A stretch of 64,000 nucleotides of DNA from Oribacterium sp. KHPX15 (lineage in GTDB: Bacteria; Bacillota; Clostridia; Lachnospirales; Lachnospiraceae). The DNA is taken from NCBI RefSeq assembly GCF_900107835.1, contig NZ_FNRG01000001.1, positions 248,001 through 312,000 of the forward strand, written 5' to 3'. The position numbers and the translations under genes were made by a program. The notes beneath the pieces were generated by a model. It was not told the origin of the DNA, ran no database searches, and saw only the letters and a program-made list of their open reading frames with translations. Positions 52,227 through 60,770 of the stretch are shown piece after piece (the stretch's first letter is position 1; every line of letters starts with the position of its first letter).

Positions 52227-53063
52227 ATGAAATTTACAAAGATGCAGGGTTGCGGAAACGACTATGTGTATGTAAATTGCTTTTCGGAGAAGGTCAAGGA
52301 TCCATCATCACTTGCGGTGAAGATCGCCGACAGACACTACGGTGTAGGCGGCGACGGTCTCATCCTCATCGAGCCCTCCGATAAAGCAGATGCTTATATG
52401 CATATGTTCAATCTGGACGGATCCGAAGGTAATATGTGCGGCAACGGCATACGTTGCGTAGCGAAATACATATATGATCACGGCATTATTCCAAGTGACC
52501 GTGATGAAGCAGTCATCGATACCAAATCGGGACTTAAGAAAATTAAGCTTTATACAGACAACGGTAAAATGACCCACGCAACAGTTGATATGGGTATTGC
52601 GAAACTCACTTCCGAGCTTCCTGAAGATATCACTGTTCATGGGATGCATTTACGTTTTATCGGCATAGACGTCGGTAATCCTCATGCGATTTATTTCCTG
52701 TCCGATAATCCTGAGCTTAATGTTTCTAAGGTCTCTGATTTGGATTTTCTTTTATATGGACATGATTTCGAGACTCATGAAAGGTTCCCCGAGAAGGTAA
52801 ATTCGGAGTTCATCAGGATCATTTCCCCTACTGAGATTGATTTCAGGGTATGGGAGAGAGGCTCGGGTGAAACATTAGCCTGCGGAACAGGAGCAACAGC
52901 ATCTGTTGCCGCCGGATGTATGGCAAAGAAGCTTCAGCCTGACACAGAGGTTACGGTTCACCTTATAGGTGGCGATTTAAAAATTAAATATGAATCCGCC
53001 ACTGGCCGTTGCTTCATGACAGGTCCTGCGGTGGAGGTCTTCAGCGGAGATTTCCCGGTTTGA
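52227..53063 (+). CDS. dapF: Diaminopimelate epimerase
   Basis: 278 aa, PLP-independent racemase converting LL-DAP to meso-DAP. Start MKFTKMQGCGNDYVY and two catalytic Cys in MCGNGIRCVAKY and LACGTGATASVAAG. RBS AAAAGGAAAG. Cytosolic step of lysine and peptidoglycan synthesis. Confidence 0.96.
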   Translation: MKFTKMQGCGNDYVYVNCFSEKVKDPSSLAVKIADRHYGVGGDGLILIEPSDKADAYMHMFNLDGSEGNMCGNGIRCVAKYIYDHGIIPSDRDEAVIDTKSGLKKIKLYTDNGKMTHATVDMGIAKLTSELPEDITVHGMHLRFIGIDVGNPHAIYFLSDNPELNVSKVSDLDFLLYGHDFETHERFPEKVNSEFIRIISPTEIDFRVWERGSGETLACGTGATASVAAGCMAKKLQPDTEVTVHLIGGDLKIKYESATGRCFMTGPAVEVFSGDFPV

Positions 53064-53178
53064 TACGGTGAAGATACTGCTACTCGAACATGTTCAGAAT
53101 AGCCTGTTCCGGAATATAAGATTTACATATACATTTTTTATGTATTGTATTTTTCAGACAGACGGTATCTATAACAAG

Positions 53179-53335
53179 ATGCAGCTTTTTGATTTCACAG
53201 ATTTTGTATCTGTGAAATCAGGATATATGTCATGCTGTTCCCGTTTATTCGGTAGCGTATTTTACAGTAACAGCTACATGGAGCTTTGGTAAAAGACAAA
53301 AAACAGAGATGCTTTTATAACATCTCTATTTTTTT
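53179..53335 (+). promoter_or_regulatory. carA leader: hairpin, short ORF and terminator
   Basis: Between dapF and carA. A perfect 13-bp hairpin TGATTTCACAGAT/ATCTGTGAAATCA (53190-53220) lies inside a 37-codon Phe-rich ORF (53179-53292, no clear ribosome site). The terminator AGAGATG/CATCTCT plus ATTTTTTT (53305-53335) follows 12 nt after its stop. Either the dapF terminator or an attenuator for carAB. A TTGACT at 53353 could start a separate carA promoter. Confidence 0.5.
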
Positions 53336-53417
53336 GAAAGGACTTCCGCATTTGACTTTGGGGACAGTCCATATCAATAAACATGGCAACAATTATTTTA
53401 CGTCAAAAGGAGAAACA

Positions 53418-54527
53418 ATGGACGCATTTCTGATTCTTGAAGATGGAACTGTATTCAAAGGTACGTCGATCGGCGCTGTGAAGGAGGTCATTTCCGAAGT
53501 GGTATTCAACACTTCCATGACAGGTTATCTTGAGGTTTTAACCGACCCTTCGTATGCGGGACAGGCAACTGTCATGACGTATCCGCTGATCGGTAATTAT
53601 GGTATCTGTTACGACGATATGGAGTCGGATCGCCCATGGCTGGACGCATTTATAGTTCGTGAGCTCTCACGCATGCCGTCCAATTTCAGATCTGAAAACA
53701 CAATCCAGAACTTTTTAAAGAAAAATGATATCCCGGGAATAGCCGGAATAGATACCAGAGCACTGACAAAGATCCTTCGTGACAAGGGAACCATGAACGG
53801 TATGGTTACCACTAAGCGTTACAAAGGAGAGGAGTTTTCCTCCATCCTTGAGAAGATCAAGGCTTACTCGGTTACAGGTGTTGTTGCGAAGACCACCACA
53901 AAGGGAGTTTATGTGGCTCAGGCCCAGAACCCGGACGGCAGCCGCTACACAGGCGATAAGGAGCCGAAGAGAGTAGCATTCATCGATGTTGGTGCCAAGA
54001 GAAACATTATACGTTCTCTTCAGAGACAGGGCTGTGATGTCACCGTTTATCCTGCGGATACAACAGCAGAGACCATCCTGAGCCAGAATCCCGACGGAAT
54101 AATGATCTCAAACGGTCCCGGAGACCCTAAGGAAAATGTTTCCATCATAAAGGAAATCAAAAAGCTTTACGATTCGGAGGTTCCGATCTTCGCAATCTGC
54201 CTCGGACACCAGCTTATGGCTCTTGCCACAGGCGCAGATACCTTCAAGCTTAAGTACGGTCACCGCGGAGGAAACCATCCGGTAAAGGACCTTTCAAACG
54301 GTCGCGTATACATCACCTCACAGAACCACGGATATGCAGTTGACCCTAAATCACTGGATCCAAAGGTTTGCGAGGAAGCCTTTGTCAATGTTAATGACGG
54401 CACCAACGAAGGCCTTAAGTATGTGGGCAAGAACATCGTTACGGTGCAGTATCATCCGGAGGCTTGTCCCGGACCTAAGGACAGTGCATATCTGTTCGAG
54501 CGTTTTATGAAGATGATGGAGGCATGA
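53418..54527 (+). CDS. carA: Carbamoyl-phosphate synthase small subunit
   Basis: 369 aa glutaminase subunit. N-terminal CarA domain (ILEDGTVFKGTSIGA, FNTSMTGYLEVLTDPSYAGQ) and class I amidotransferase with nucleophile Cys in FAICLGHQLMAL and His/Glu in QYHPEACPGP. AAAAGGAG before ATG 53418. carB starts 4 bp after its stop. Confidence 0.97.
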   Translation: MDAFLILEDGTVFKGTSIGAVKEVISEVVFNTSMTGYLEVLTDPSYAGQATVMTYPLIGNYGICYDDMESDRPWLDAFIVRELSRMPSNFRSENTIQNFLKKNDIPGIAGIDTRALTKILRDKGTMNGMVTTKRYKGEEFSSILEKIKAYSVTGVVAKTTTKGVYVAQAQNPDGSRYTGDKEPKRVAFIDVGAKRNIIRSLQRQGCDVTVYPADTTAETILSQNPDGIMISNGPGDPKENVSIIKEIKKLYDSEVPIFAICLGHQLMALATGADTFKLKYGHRGGNHPVKDLSNGRVYITSQNHGYAVDPKSLDPKVCEEAFVNVNDGTNEGLKYVGKNIVTVQYHPEACPGPKDSAYLFERFMKMMEA

Positions 54528-54531
54528 GAGA

Positions 54532-57500
54532 ATGAAGGATAACAGCATTAAAAAAGTATTGATGATCGGTTCGGGCCCTATAGTTATAGGCCAGGCCGCA
54601 GAGTTTGACTATGCAGGAACCCAGGCCTGCCGTTCTCTTAAGGAGGAAGGTATCGAGGTAGTACTTCTCAACTCAAATCCTGCAACCATCATGACGGATA
54701 AGGATATCGCGGATCATGTATACATTGAGCCGCTGACCATAGAGGTTCTTGAGAGACTTATCGAGAAGGAGAAGCCGGATTCTATCCTTCCCACTCTCGG
54801 CGGACAGGCAGGTCTCAACCTTGCCATGGCTCTCGACGAGTCAGGCTTCCTTAAGTCCCATAACGTAAGACTTATCGGAACCACAGCTCTCACCATCAAG
54901 AAGGCTGAGGACCGTCTCATGTTCAAGGAGACCATGGAGAAGATTCATGAGCCGGTGGCACCATCAGAGGTTGTTCATTCGGTTGAGGATGGTCTCAGGG
55001 TCGCAGAGGAGATCGGCTACCCTGTAGTTCTCCGTCCTGCTTACACCCTTGGAGGCTCCGGCGGCGGAATTGCCGAGAACCGCGAGCAGTGCACCGAGAT
55101 TCTTGAGAACGGTCTCAGACTTTCAAGAGTTCACGAGGTACTGGTTGAGAAGTGTATCGCCGGCTGGAAGGAAGTCGAGTACGAGGTTATCCGTGATTCT
55201 GCGGGTAATGTTATCACCGTATGTAATATGGAGAACATTGACCCTGTAGGCGTACACACAGGTGACTCCATCGTAGTTGCTCCTTCACAGACTCTCGGTG
55301 ACAAGGAATACCAGATGCTGAGAACCTCAGCCTTAAACATTATCACGGAACTGGGAATCACCGGCGGATGTAATGTTCAGTATGCACTTCACCCGGAGAG
55401 CATGGAGTACTGCGTTATCGAGGTTAACCCGAGAGTTTCCCGTTCCTCAGCCCTTGCTTCAAAGGCAACCGGATACCCCATCGCAAAGGTGGCTGCAAAG
55501 ATCGCTCTCGGCTACACTCTGGATGAGATAAAGAATGCCGTAACCGGAAAGACCTACGCTTCCTTCGAACCCATGCTTGACTATGTGGTAGTTAAGATGC
55601 CGCGTCTTCCTTTCGACAAATTCATTACCGCCGAGCACACTCTGGGAACCCAGATGAAGGCTACCGGTGAGGTTATGGCCATCGCCAACAACTTCGAGGG
55701 AGGTCTCATGAAGGCCATCCGTTCCCTGGAGCAGCATGTGGATTCACTTATGTCCTATGACTTCTCAGACCTTGATGATCACGACCTCCAGAAGCTTCTT
55801 CACAGAGTTGATGACCGTCGTATCTGGGTTATCGCCGAGGCACTACGCCGCGGCTACAGCTACCGGGAGATTCACGATATCACAAAGATTGACGAGTGGT
55901 TTATAGATAAGATCAAGATACTCATTGACATGGAGAACCGTTTAAAGAGCGAGTCCATGAACGAGACTTTACTTCGTGAAGCCAAGAGGATCGAGTTCCC
56001 GGATAATGTTATCGCCCGTCTCACAGGCTACGAGGAATCAGAGATTGCCGAGATGCGTGACAAGTGGGATATAAAGGCAGCCTTCAAGATGGTTGATACC
56101 TGTGCTGCTGAGTTTGAGGCTGAGACACCTTACTACTACAGCGTTTTCGGTTCCGAAAATGAATCCACCGGTGCCTTCCGTGATCCCGAAAAGAAGAAAA
56201 AGGTTCTGGTTCTGGGATCGGGTCCCATCCGTATCGGACAGGGTATCGAGTTCGATTTCTGCTCGGTTCACTGTACATGGCAGTTTAAAAAAGAGGGCTA
56301 TGAAACTATAATTATAAATAACAACCCTGAGACGGTTTCAACCGACTTCGATATAGCAGACAAGCTTTACTTCGAGCCTCTGACACCGGAGGATGTGAAG
56401 AATGTGGTTGATATAGAAAAGCCGGACGGAGCAGTGGTCCAGTTCGGTGGTCAGACCGCCATCAAGCTTGCTGATGCCCTTGAGAAAATGGGCGTACCTA
56501 TCCTCGGAACCCAGCAGGATGACGTGGATGCAGCAGAGGACCGTGAGAGATTCGATGCCATCCTTCAGGAAACCGGCTGCCAGCGTGCCGCAGGTAAGAC
56601 CGTATTTACTGCTGAGGAAGCAAAGGAAGCTGCTAACGAGCTTGGATATCCTGTACTTGTACGTCCATCCTACGTGCTTGGTGGCGCGGGAATGCGTATC
56701 GCCATCTGTGATGAGGATATCGATGAGTACATAGGAGAGATCAACCAGATCGCCCAGGAGCACCCGATCCTTGTAGATAAGTACATCCGCGGAACTGAGC
56801 TTGAAGTAGATGCAATTTGTGACGGCAAAGACATTCTCATCCCGGGAATCATGGAGCATATAGAGCGTACCGGTATCCATTCCGGAGACTCCATTTCCAT
56901 CTACCCGCAGAGAAGCCTTACAGCAACAGCAAAGCAGAGAGTCATCGATTACACTGAGCGCCTTGCCAAGGCTCTTCACGTTATCGGTATGGTTAATGTT
57001 CAGTTCATTGCAGACGGTGACGAGGTTTACATTATCGAAGTTAACCCGCGTTCCTCAAGAACAGTGCCTTACATCAGCAAGGTTACGGGAATTCCTATTG
57101 TTCCTCTTGCCACAAAGATCATCTGCGGACATACCATAAGAGAGCTTGGCTACGAGCCGGGTCTTCAGAAGGAAGCCGCATACTACGCTATAAAGATGCC
57201 TGTATTCTCCTTCGAGAAGATAAAGGGCGCCGACATTAGCCTCGGACCTGAAATGAAGTCAACAGGCGAATGTCTCGGTATCGCAAAATCCTTTAACGAG
57301 GCTCTTTACAAAGCCTTCCAGGGTGCGGGAATCCAGCTTCCGAAGTATAAGAATATGGTTATCACCGTTAAGGATGAGGATAAGGCAGAAATCGTTCCTA
57401 TCGCAAAGCGTTTTGAAGCTCTCGGATACCGTATCTTCGCAACCCTCGGAACCCAGAAGGCTCTTTCTGAGGGCGGCGTAAAGTGCTTCCAGGTACGTAA

Positions 57501-57747
57501 GGTGGAGCAGGAATCTCCTAACATCCTCGACCTGGTTCTGGGACATGAGCTTGATATCGTCATCGACATACCTAAGGAAGGTGCAGAGGCAGGAAAGGAC
57601 GGTTTCGTCATCAGAAGAAACGCGGTTGAGACCGGTGTTAATGTTCTTACCGCCATTGATACCGCAAAGGCTCTTGCAACTTCACTTGAAAACAAGTCAT
57701 CGGAGCTTACCCTTGTGGATATAGCTAAGCTTGATGAGGAAAACTGA
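54532..57747 (+). CDS. carB: Carbamoyl-phosphate synthase large subunit
   Basis: 1071 aa. Two homologous ATP-grasp halves (each opens IGSGPI.IGQ..EFD; TLGGSGGGIAEN in the first, VLGGAGMRIAIC in the second), an oligomerisation region and a C-terminal MGS-like allosteric domain (RFEALGYRIFATLGTQKAL). Uses the CarA ammonia to make carbamoyl phosphate for PyrB and arginine synthesis. Full length. Confidence 0.97.
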   Translation: MKDNSIKKVLMIGSGPIVIGQAAEFDYAGTQACRSLKEEGIEVVLLNSNPATIMTDKDIADHVYIEPLTIEVLERLIEKEKPDSILPTLGGQAGLNLAMALDESGFLKSHNVRLIGTTALTIKKAEDRLMFKETMEKIHEPVAPSEVVHSVEDGLRVAEEIGYPVVLRPAYTLGGSGGGIAENREQCTEILENGLRLSRVHEVLVEKCIAGWKEVEYEVIRDSAGNVITVCNMENIDPVGVHTGDSIVVAPSQTLGDKEYQMLRTSALNIITELGITGGCNVQYALHPESMEYCVIEVNPRVSRSSALASKATGYPIAKVAAKIALGYTLDEIKNAVTGKTYASFEPMLDYVVVKMPRLPFDKFITAEHTLGTQMKATGEVMAIANNFEGGLMKAIRSLEQHVDSLMSYDFSDLDDHDLQKLLHRVDDRRIWVIAEALRRGYSYREIHDITKIDEWFIDKIKILIDMENRLKSESMNETLLREAKRIEFPDNVIARLTGYEESEIAEMRDKWDIKAAFKMVDTCAAEFEAETPYYYSVFGSENESTGAFRDPEKKKKVLVLGSGPIRIGQGIEFDFCSVHCTWQFKKEGYETIIINNNPETVSTDFDIADKLYFEPLTPEDVKNVVDIEKPDGAVVQFGGQTAIKLADALEKMGVPILGTQQDDVDAAEDRERFDAILQETGCQRAAGKTVFTAEEAKEAANELGYPVLVRPSYVLGGAGMRIAICDEDIDEYIGEINQIAQEHPILVDKYIRGTELEVDAICDGKDILIPGIMEHIERTGIHSGDSISIYPQRSLTATAKQRVIDYTERLAKALHVIGMVNVQFIADGDEVYIIEVNPRSSRTVPYISKVTGIPIVPLATKIICGHTIRELGYEPGLQKEAAYYAIKMPVFSFEKIKGADISLGPEMKSTGECLGIAKSFNEALYKAFQGAGIQLPKYKNMVITVKDEDKAEIVPIAKRFEALGYRIFATLGTQKALSEGGVKCFQVRKVEQESPNILDLVLGHELDIVIDIPKEGAEAGKDGFVIRRNAVETGVNVLTAIDTAKALATSLENKSSELTLVDIAKLDEEN

Positions 57748-57759
57748 CATAAAGGATAT

Positions 57760-57791
57760 ATACTGACTTCAGCCCCTGAGACACGTTTTTC
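57760..57791. terminator. Hairpin between carB and the carbamate kinase gene
   Basis: CTTCAGCCC / GGGCTGAAG stem. The T-run is in the loop rather than after the stem, so termination is doubtful; may be a processing or stability hairpin. Confidence 0.4.
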
Positions 57792-57823
57792 GGGCTGAAG
57801 ACTCTCGAAAAGGAGACAATTAT

Positions 57824-58759
57824 ATGAGTAAAAAGCGTATGGTTATCGCTCTCGGTCACAAGGACCTGGGCTTTACACTTCCGGAGCTTAAGGCTGCAAC
57901 AGAAAAGACAGCCGTTATGATCGCGGATTTTGTTGAAAACGGATATCAGGTGGCATTGGTCTTTTCCAATGCTCCTCAGGTAGGTATGATCCATACTGCC
58001 ATGAAAAACCTTGCAGATGAGTACCCGGATCAGTATGTAAATACTCCTTTAAGCGTATGTTCGGCCATGAGCCAAGGCTTGATTGGTTATGACCTTCAGA
58101 ACTCGGTAAGGGCAGAGCTCGTGAAGAGAGGAATCTATAAAACAGCTTCTACCATCCTCACCCAGGTACTTGTGGATCCTTATGACGAAAGCTTTTACAA
58201 CCCTATAAAGAAGGTTGGAAAGATAATGAACGCCACCGAGGCAAAGAGGGAAGAGGACAACGGAAATCATGTAACCATGATATCCGAAGGAAAGTTCCAG
58301 CGTATAGTTTCAGCTCCGGTTCCCAAGTCCATCGTTGAGATCGATGCCATCAAGGCCCTTCTTGATGCGGACCAGGTAGTCATCGCCTGCGGCGGAGGCG
58401 GAATCCCGGTTCTCAGACAGGGAAATAACCTTAAAGGCGCGGCAGCGGTTATTGAGAAGGACAGAACAGCAGGACTTCTTGCAAAGGAGATAGACGCTGA
58501 CATTCTCCTCATCACAACGGCTGTAGATCATGTATCACTTAATTTCGGGCAGCCGGATGAAAAAGCGTTGGATAAAATGTCCATTGATGAAGCAAAGCAG
58601 TACATAAAGGACGGTCACTTCGAGTTTAAGTCCATGCAGCCGAAGGTCGAAGCGGGAATAGACTTCGTAGAGGCAGGAAACGGCCGTCGTGCTATCATAA
58701 CTTCCATGGAACTTGCTGAGAAAGCAGTTGCAGGACTTGCCGGAACAACTATTGCTTGA
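57824..58759 (+). CDS. arcC: Carbamate kinase homologue
   Basis: 311 aa amino-acid-kinase fold. SVCSAMSQGLIGYDLQNSVR, TILTQVLVDPYDE, VIACGGGGIPV and NLKGAAAVIEKDRTAGLLA match carbamate kinases. The usual GGNAL reads GHKDL (GH variants occur in clostridial members), and the substrate loop HxNGPQVG reads FSNAPQVG. The enzyme normally makes ATP from carbamoyl phosphate during arginine or agmatine/purine breakdown. Next to carAB with no arcA/arcB, so its role here is unclear. RBS AAAAGGAG. Confidence 0.85.
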   Translation: MSKKRMVIALGHKDLGFTLPELKAATEKTAVMIADFVENGYQVALVFSNAPQVGMIHTAMKNLADEYPDQYVNTPLSVCSAMSQGLIGYDLQNSVRAELVKRGIYKTASTILTQVLVDPYDESFYNPIKKVGKIMNATEAKREEDNGNHVTMISEGKFQRIVSAPVPKSIVEIDAIKALLDADQVVIACGGGGIPVLRQGNNLKGAAAVIEKDRTAGLLAKEIDADILLITTAVDHVSLNFGQPDEKALDKMSIDEAKQYIKDGHFEFKSMQPKVEAGIDFVEAGNGRRAIITSMELAEKAVAGLAGTTIA

Positions 58760-58846
58760 TAATCCGTTCAGGATATGTGAATGCTGCACATACTGATCCC
58801 GATTTGACTAAAAAGCATTTTTGTAAGTATATATTAACTTGAAAAT

Positions 58847-58884
58847 AAAGCTACGTGGGGTTAAAATTTCCACGTAGCTTTTTA
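58847..58884 (+). terminator. Terminator after the carbamate kinase gene
   Basis: AAAGCTACGTGG / CCACGTAGCTTT stem with T-run; directly upstream of the glycosyltransferase. Confidence 0.9.
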
Positions 58885-58908
58885 AAATATTTATAATAAG
58901 GAAATATC

Positions 58909-59928
58909 ATGAAATTAGTTAGTTTTGCTATCCCATGTTACAACTCAGCAGCTTATATGGGAAAGTGTATCGAGTCTATCCTGGTTGGAGGAGACGAAGT
59001 TGAAATCATAGTAGTTGATGACGGATCACAAAAGGACAACACCTTTGAAATTGCAAAGGAATATGAAGCAAAGTACCCCGGTATCGTAAAGGCTGTTCAT
59101 CAGGAAAACGGCGGCCACGGAGAGGCTGTTAATACAGGACTTAAAAATGCAACAGGACTATATTTTAAGGTTGTGGATTCCGATGACTGGCTTGATAATG
59201 AGGCTCTTCCAAAGGTGATGACCCAGCTTCGTGAACTGGTAATGTCCGGAACACCTGTGGATATGTTTGTCTGCAATTTCATTTATGATAAAGTAGGGCA
59301 GACCCATAAAAAGGTAATGAAATATACTACCGCTCTTCCTCAGGATAAGATATTTACCTGGAATGATGTAAGACATTTCCACATAGGACAGTATATACTT
59401 ATGCATTCAGTAATCTATCGTACTCAGATGCTCAGGGATTGTAACCTGGTTCTTCCCAAACATACTTTCTATGTAGATAACATTTTTGTTTATCAGCCGC
59501 TGCCTTCAGTTAAGTCAATTTATTACATGAACATAAACCTGTACCATTATTTTATAGGAAGAGATGACCAGTCGGTAAATGAAACTGTAATGATAGGACG
59601 TATAGACCAGCAGCTGAAGGTGAACAGGATAATGCTGGAATGCTGTGATATCACTAAATTACCAAGCCGTAAATTAAGAAATTATATGTTCAGCTATCTT
59701 CAGATCATAACAACCGTTTCTTCTGTTCTTGCCATAAAATCAGGCACTGAAGAGAATATGGAAAAAAAGAAGGAGCTTTGGAAATATATAAAGGAATACA
59801 ACTTCCCTATATGGCTCCGTATGAGAGCGTCCTTCCTTGGACAGGGCATGAACTTCAACAGCAAAGCAGGAAACAAATTTACTATTCTCAGCTACAAGCT
59901 GGCAAGGAAGTTTTATGGCTTCAATTAA
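58909..59928 (+). CDS. Glycosyltransferase family 2
   Basis: 339 aa. GT-A fold: FAIPCYNSAAYMGKCIESIL, VVDDGSQKDNT, HQENGGHGEAVNTGL and the metal-binding KVVDSDDWLD (DxD). The C-terminal part is helical without clear membrane helices. Transfers a sugar from an NDP-donor to surface polysaccharide or teichoic-type polymers; acceptor unknown. RBS AAGGAAATATC. Single-gene unit between two terminators. Confidence 0.9.
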   Translation: MKLVSFAIPCYNSAAYMGKCIESILVGGDEVEIIVVDDGSQKDNTFEIAKEYEAKYPGIVKAVHQENGGHGEAVNTGLKNATGLYFKVVDSDDWLDNEALPKVMTQLRELVMSGTPVDMFVCNFIYDKVGQTHKKVMKYTTALPQDKIFTWNDVRHFHIGQYILMHSVIYRTQMLRDCNLVLPKHTFYVDNIFVYQPLPSVKSIYYMNINLYHYFIGRDDQSVNETVMIGRIDQQLKVNRIMLECCDITKLPSRKLRNYMFSYLQIITTVSSVLAIKSGTEENMEKKKELWKYIKEYNFPIWLRMRASFLGQGMNFNSKAGNKFTILSYKLARKFYGFN

Positions 59929-60001
59929 AGAAAAACAATCTTATATGGCTTCATAGATTATTTTTTATACGTCAGATTGGATTTATCAAAACGAAAGGAG
60001 T

Positions 60002-60036
60002 AAGCACACCGGATCATAAATATTCGGTGTGCTTTA
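60002..60036 (+). terminator. Terminator of the glycosyltransferase gene
   Basis: AAGCACACCG / CGGTGTGCTT stem followed by T. Confidence 0.75.
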
Positions 60037-60099
60037 CTGTAATTACAAAAGTATTGTTTTAATTTATAAATATTATTTCGATTTTTTTCTCAAAGTTTG

Positions 60100-60128
60100 T
60101 TGACAACAAAAGATTGATTTAGTAATAT
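60100..60128 (+). promoter_or_regulatory. Promoter of the tRNA-Val/tRNA-Met unit
   Basis: TTGACA, 17-bp spacer, TAATAT. Confidence 0.8.
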
Positions 60129-60171
60129 ATACGAGTCGCCGAAAGAAAGAATTTTCTAAAAGGTGATAGAC

Positions 60172-60244
60172 GGGGTCTTAGCTCAGCTGGGAGAGCATCT
60201 GCCTTACAAGCAGGGGGTCACAGGTTCGAGCCCTGTAGGCCCCA
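60172..60244 (+). tRNA. tRNA-Val (anticodon TAC)
   Basis: 73 nt cloverleaf: acceptor GGGGTCT/AGGCCCC, D-loop AGCTCAGCTGGGAGAGC, anticodon stem CTGC/GCAG with loop CTTACAA, T-loop GTTCGAGCC, discriminator A. CCA not encoded. Confidence 0.97.
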
Positions 60245-60299
60245 CGTCTTCGGTCTGGACTGCGCTTTATGCGCGGCCTGGGTCGAGAATCATAAATAT

Positions 60300-60373
60300 G
60301 GCGAGATAGCTCAGTTGGCTAGAGCACACGGTTCATACCCGTGGTGTCGAGGGTTCAAATCCCCCTCTCGCTA
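60300..60373 (+). tRNA. tRNA-Met (anticodon CAT, elongator type)
   Basis: 74 nt: acceptor GGCGAGA/TCTCGCT with a G-U first pair, loop TTCATAC, T-loop GTTCAAATC, discriminator A. Lacks the C1-A72 mismatch and GGG/CCC anticodon stem of initiator tRNA; a lysidine-modified tRNA-Ile is less likely but not excluded. Confidence 0.93.
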
Positions 60374-60385
60374 TTAAGGGCTCAG

Positions 60386-60417
60386 AGCGTTGGATCAGAT
60401 CCAACGCTTTTTTTTTG
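60386..60417 (+). terminator. Terminator of the tRNA-Val/Met unit
   Basis: AGCGTTGGAT-CAG-ATCCAACGCT and nine T. Confidence 0.95.
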
Positions 60418-60468
60418 CAAATCCAATACCGGTAGGGATCGAACTGTTAAGGTATTGTGATTTTTCTC

Positions 60469-60497
60469 TTGACTCGTGTATCAAAATATTATATTAT
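60469..60497 (+). promoter_or_regulatory. Promoter of tRNA-Ser
   Basis: TTGACT, 17-bp spacer, TATTAT. Confidence 0.75.
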
Positions 60498-60531
60498 ATG
60501 CGAGTCGTAAGAAAGCGACACAATTAAATAT

Positions 60532-60617
60532 GCAGAGGTATCGAAGTGGTCATAACGAGGCGGTCTTGAAAACCGTTTGTCCGCAAGGGCACGTGGGTTC
60601 GAACCCCACCCTCTGCG
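60532..60617 (+). tRNA. tRNA-Ser (anticodon TGA)
   Basis: 86 nt with long variable arm (TGTCCGCAAGGGCAC). Acceptor GCAGAGG/CCTCTGC, anticodon loop CTTGAAA, T-loop GTTCGAACC, discriminator G. Confidence 0.96.
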
Positions 60618-60621
60618 CTTT

Positions 60622-60663
60622 AGAACAGGCAGGAAAGCTTTTATGCTTTCCTGTTCTTTTTTT
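60622..60663 (+). terminator. Terminator of tRNA-Ser
   Basis: GAACA..AGGAAAGC / GCTTTCCTGTTC stem with a small bulge and T-run. Confidence 0.88.
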
Positions 60664-60770
60664 CTCCAATAATCTTTCTTAAATTCACCTCTTTTATCAA
60701 ATAATATTATCTTTAGCTCAAAGTATGTCGATAACTGCCTTGGAAGTATATTTAATGAGGTATCATTAGT

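Noticed and set aside
53068-53292. 74-codon GTG ORF between dapF and carA as a real gene
   Set aside because: No ribosome site or recognisable family; only its 3' part was kept, as a possible leader ORF.
56338-56979. 213-codon ORF on the minus strand
   Set aside because: Entirely inside carB; an antisense shadow caused by codon bias.
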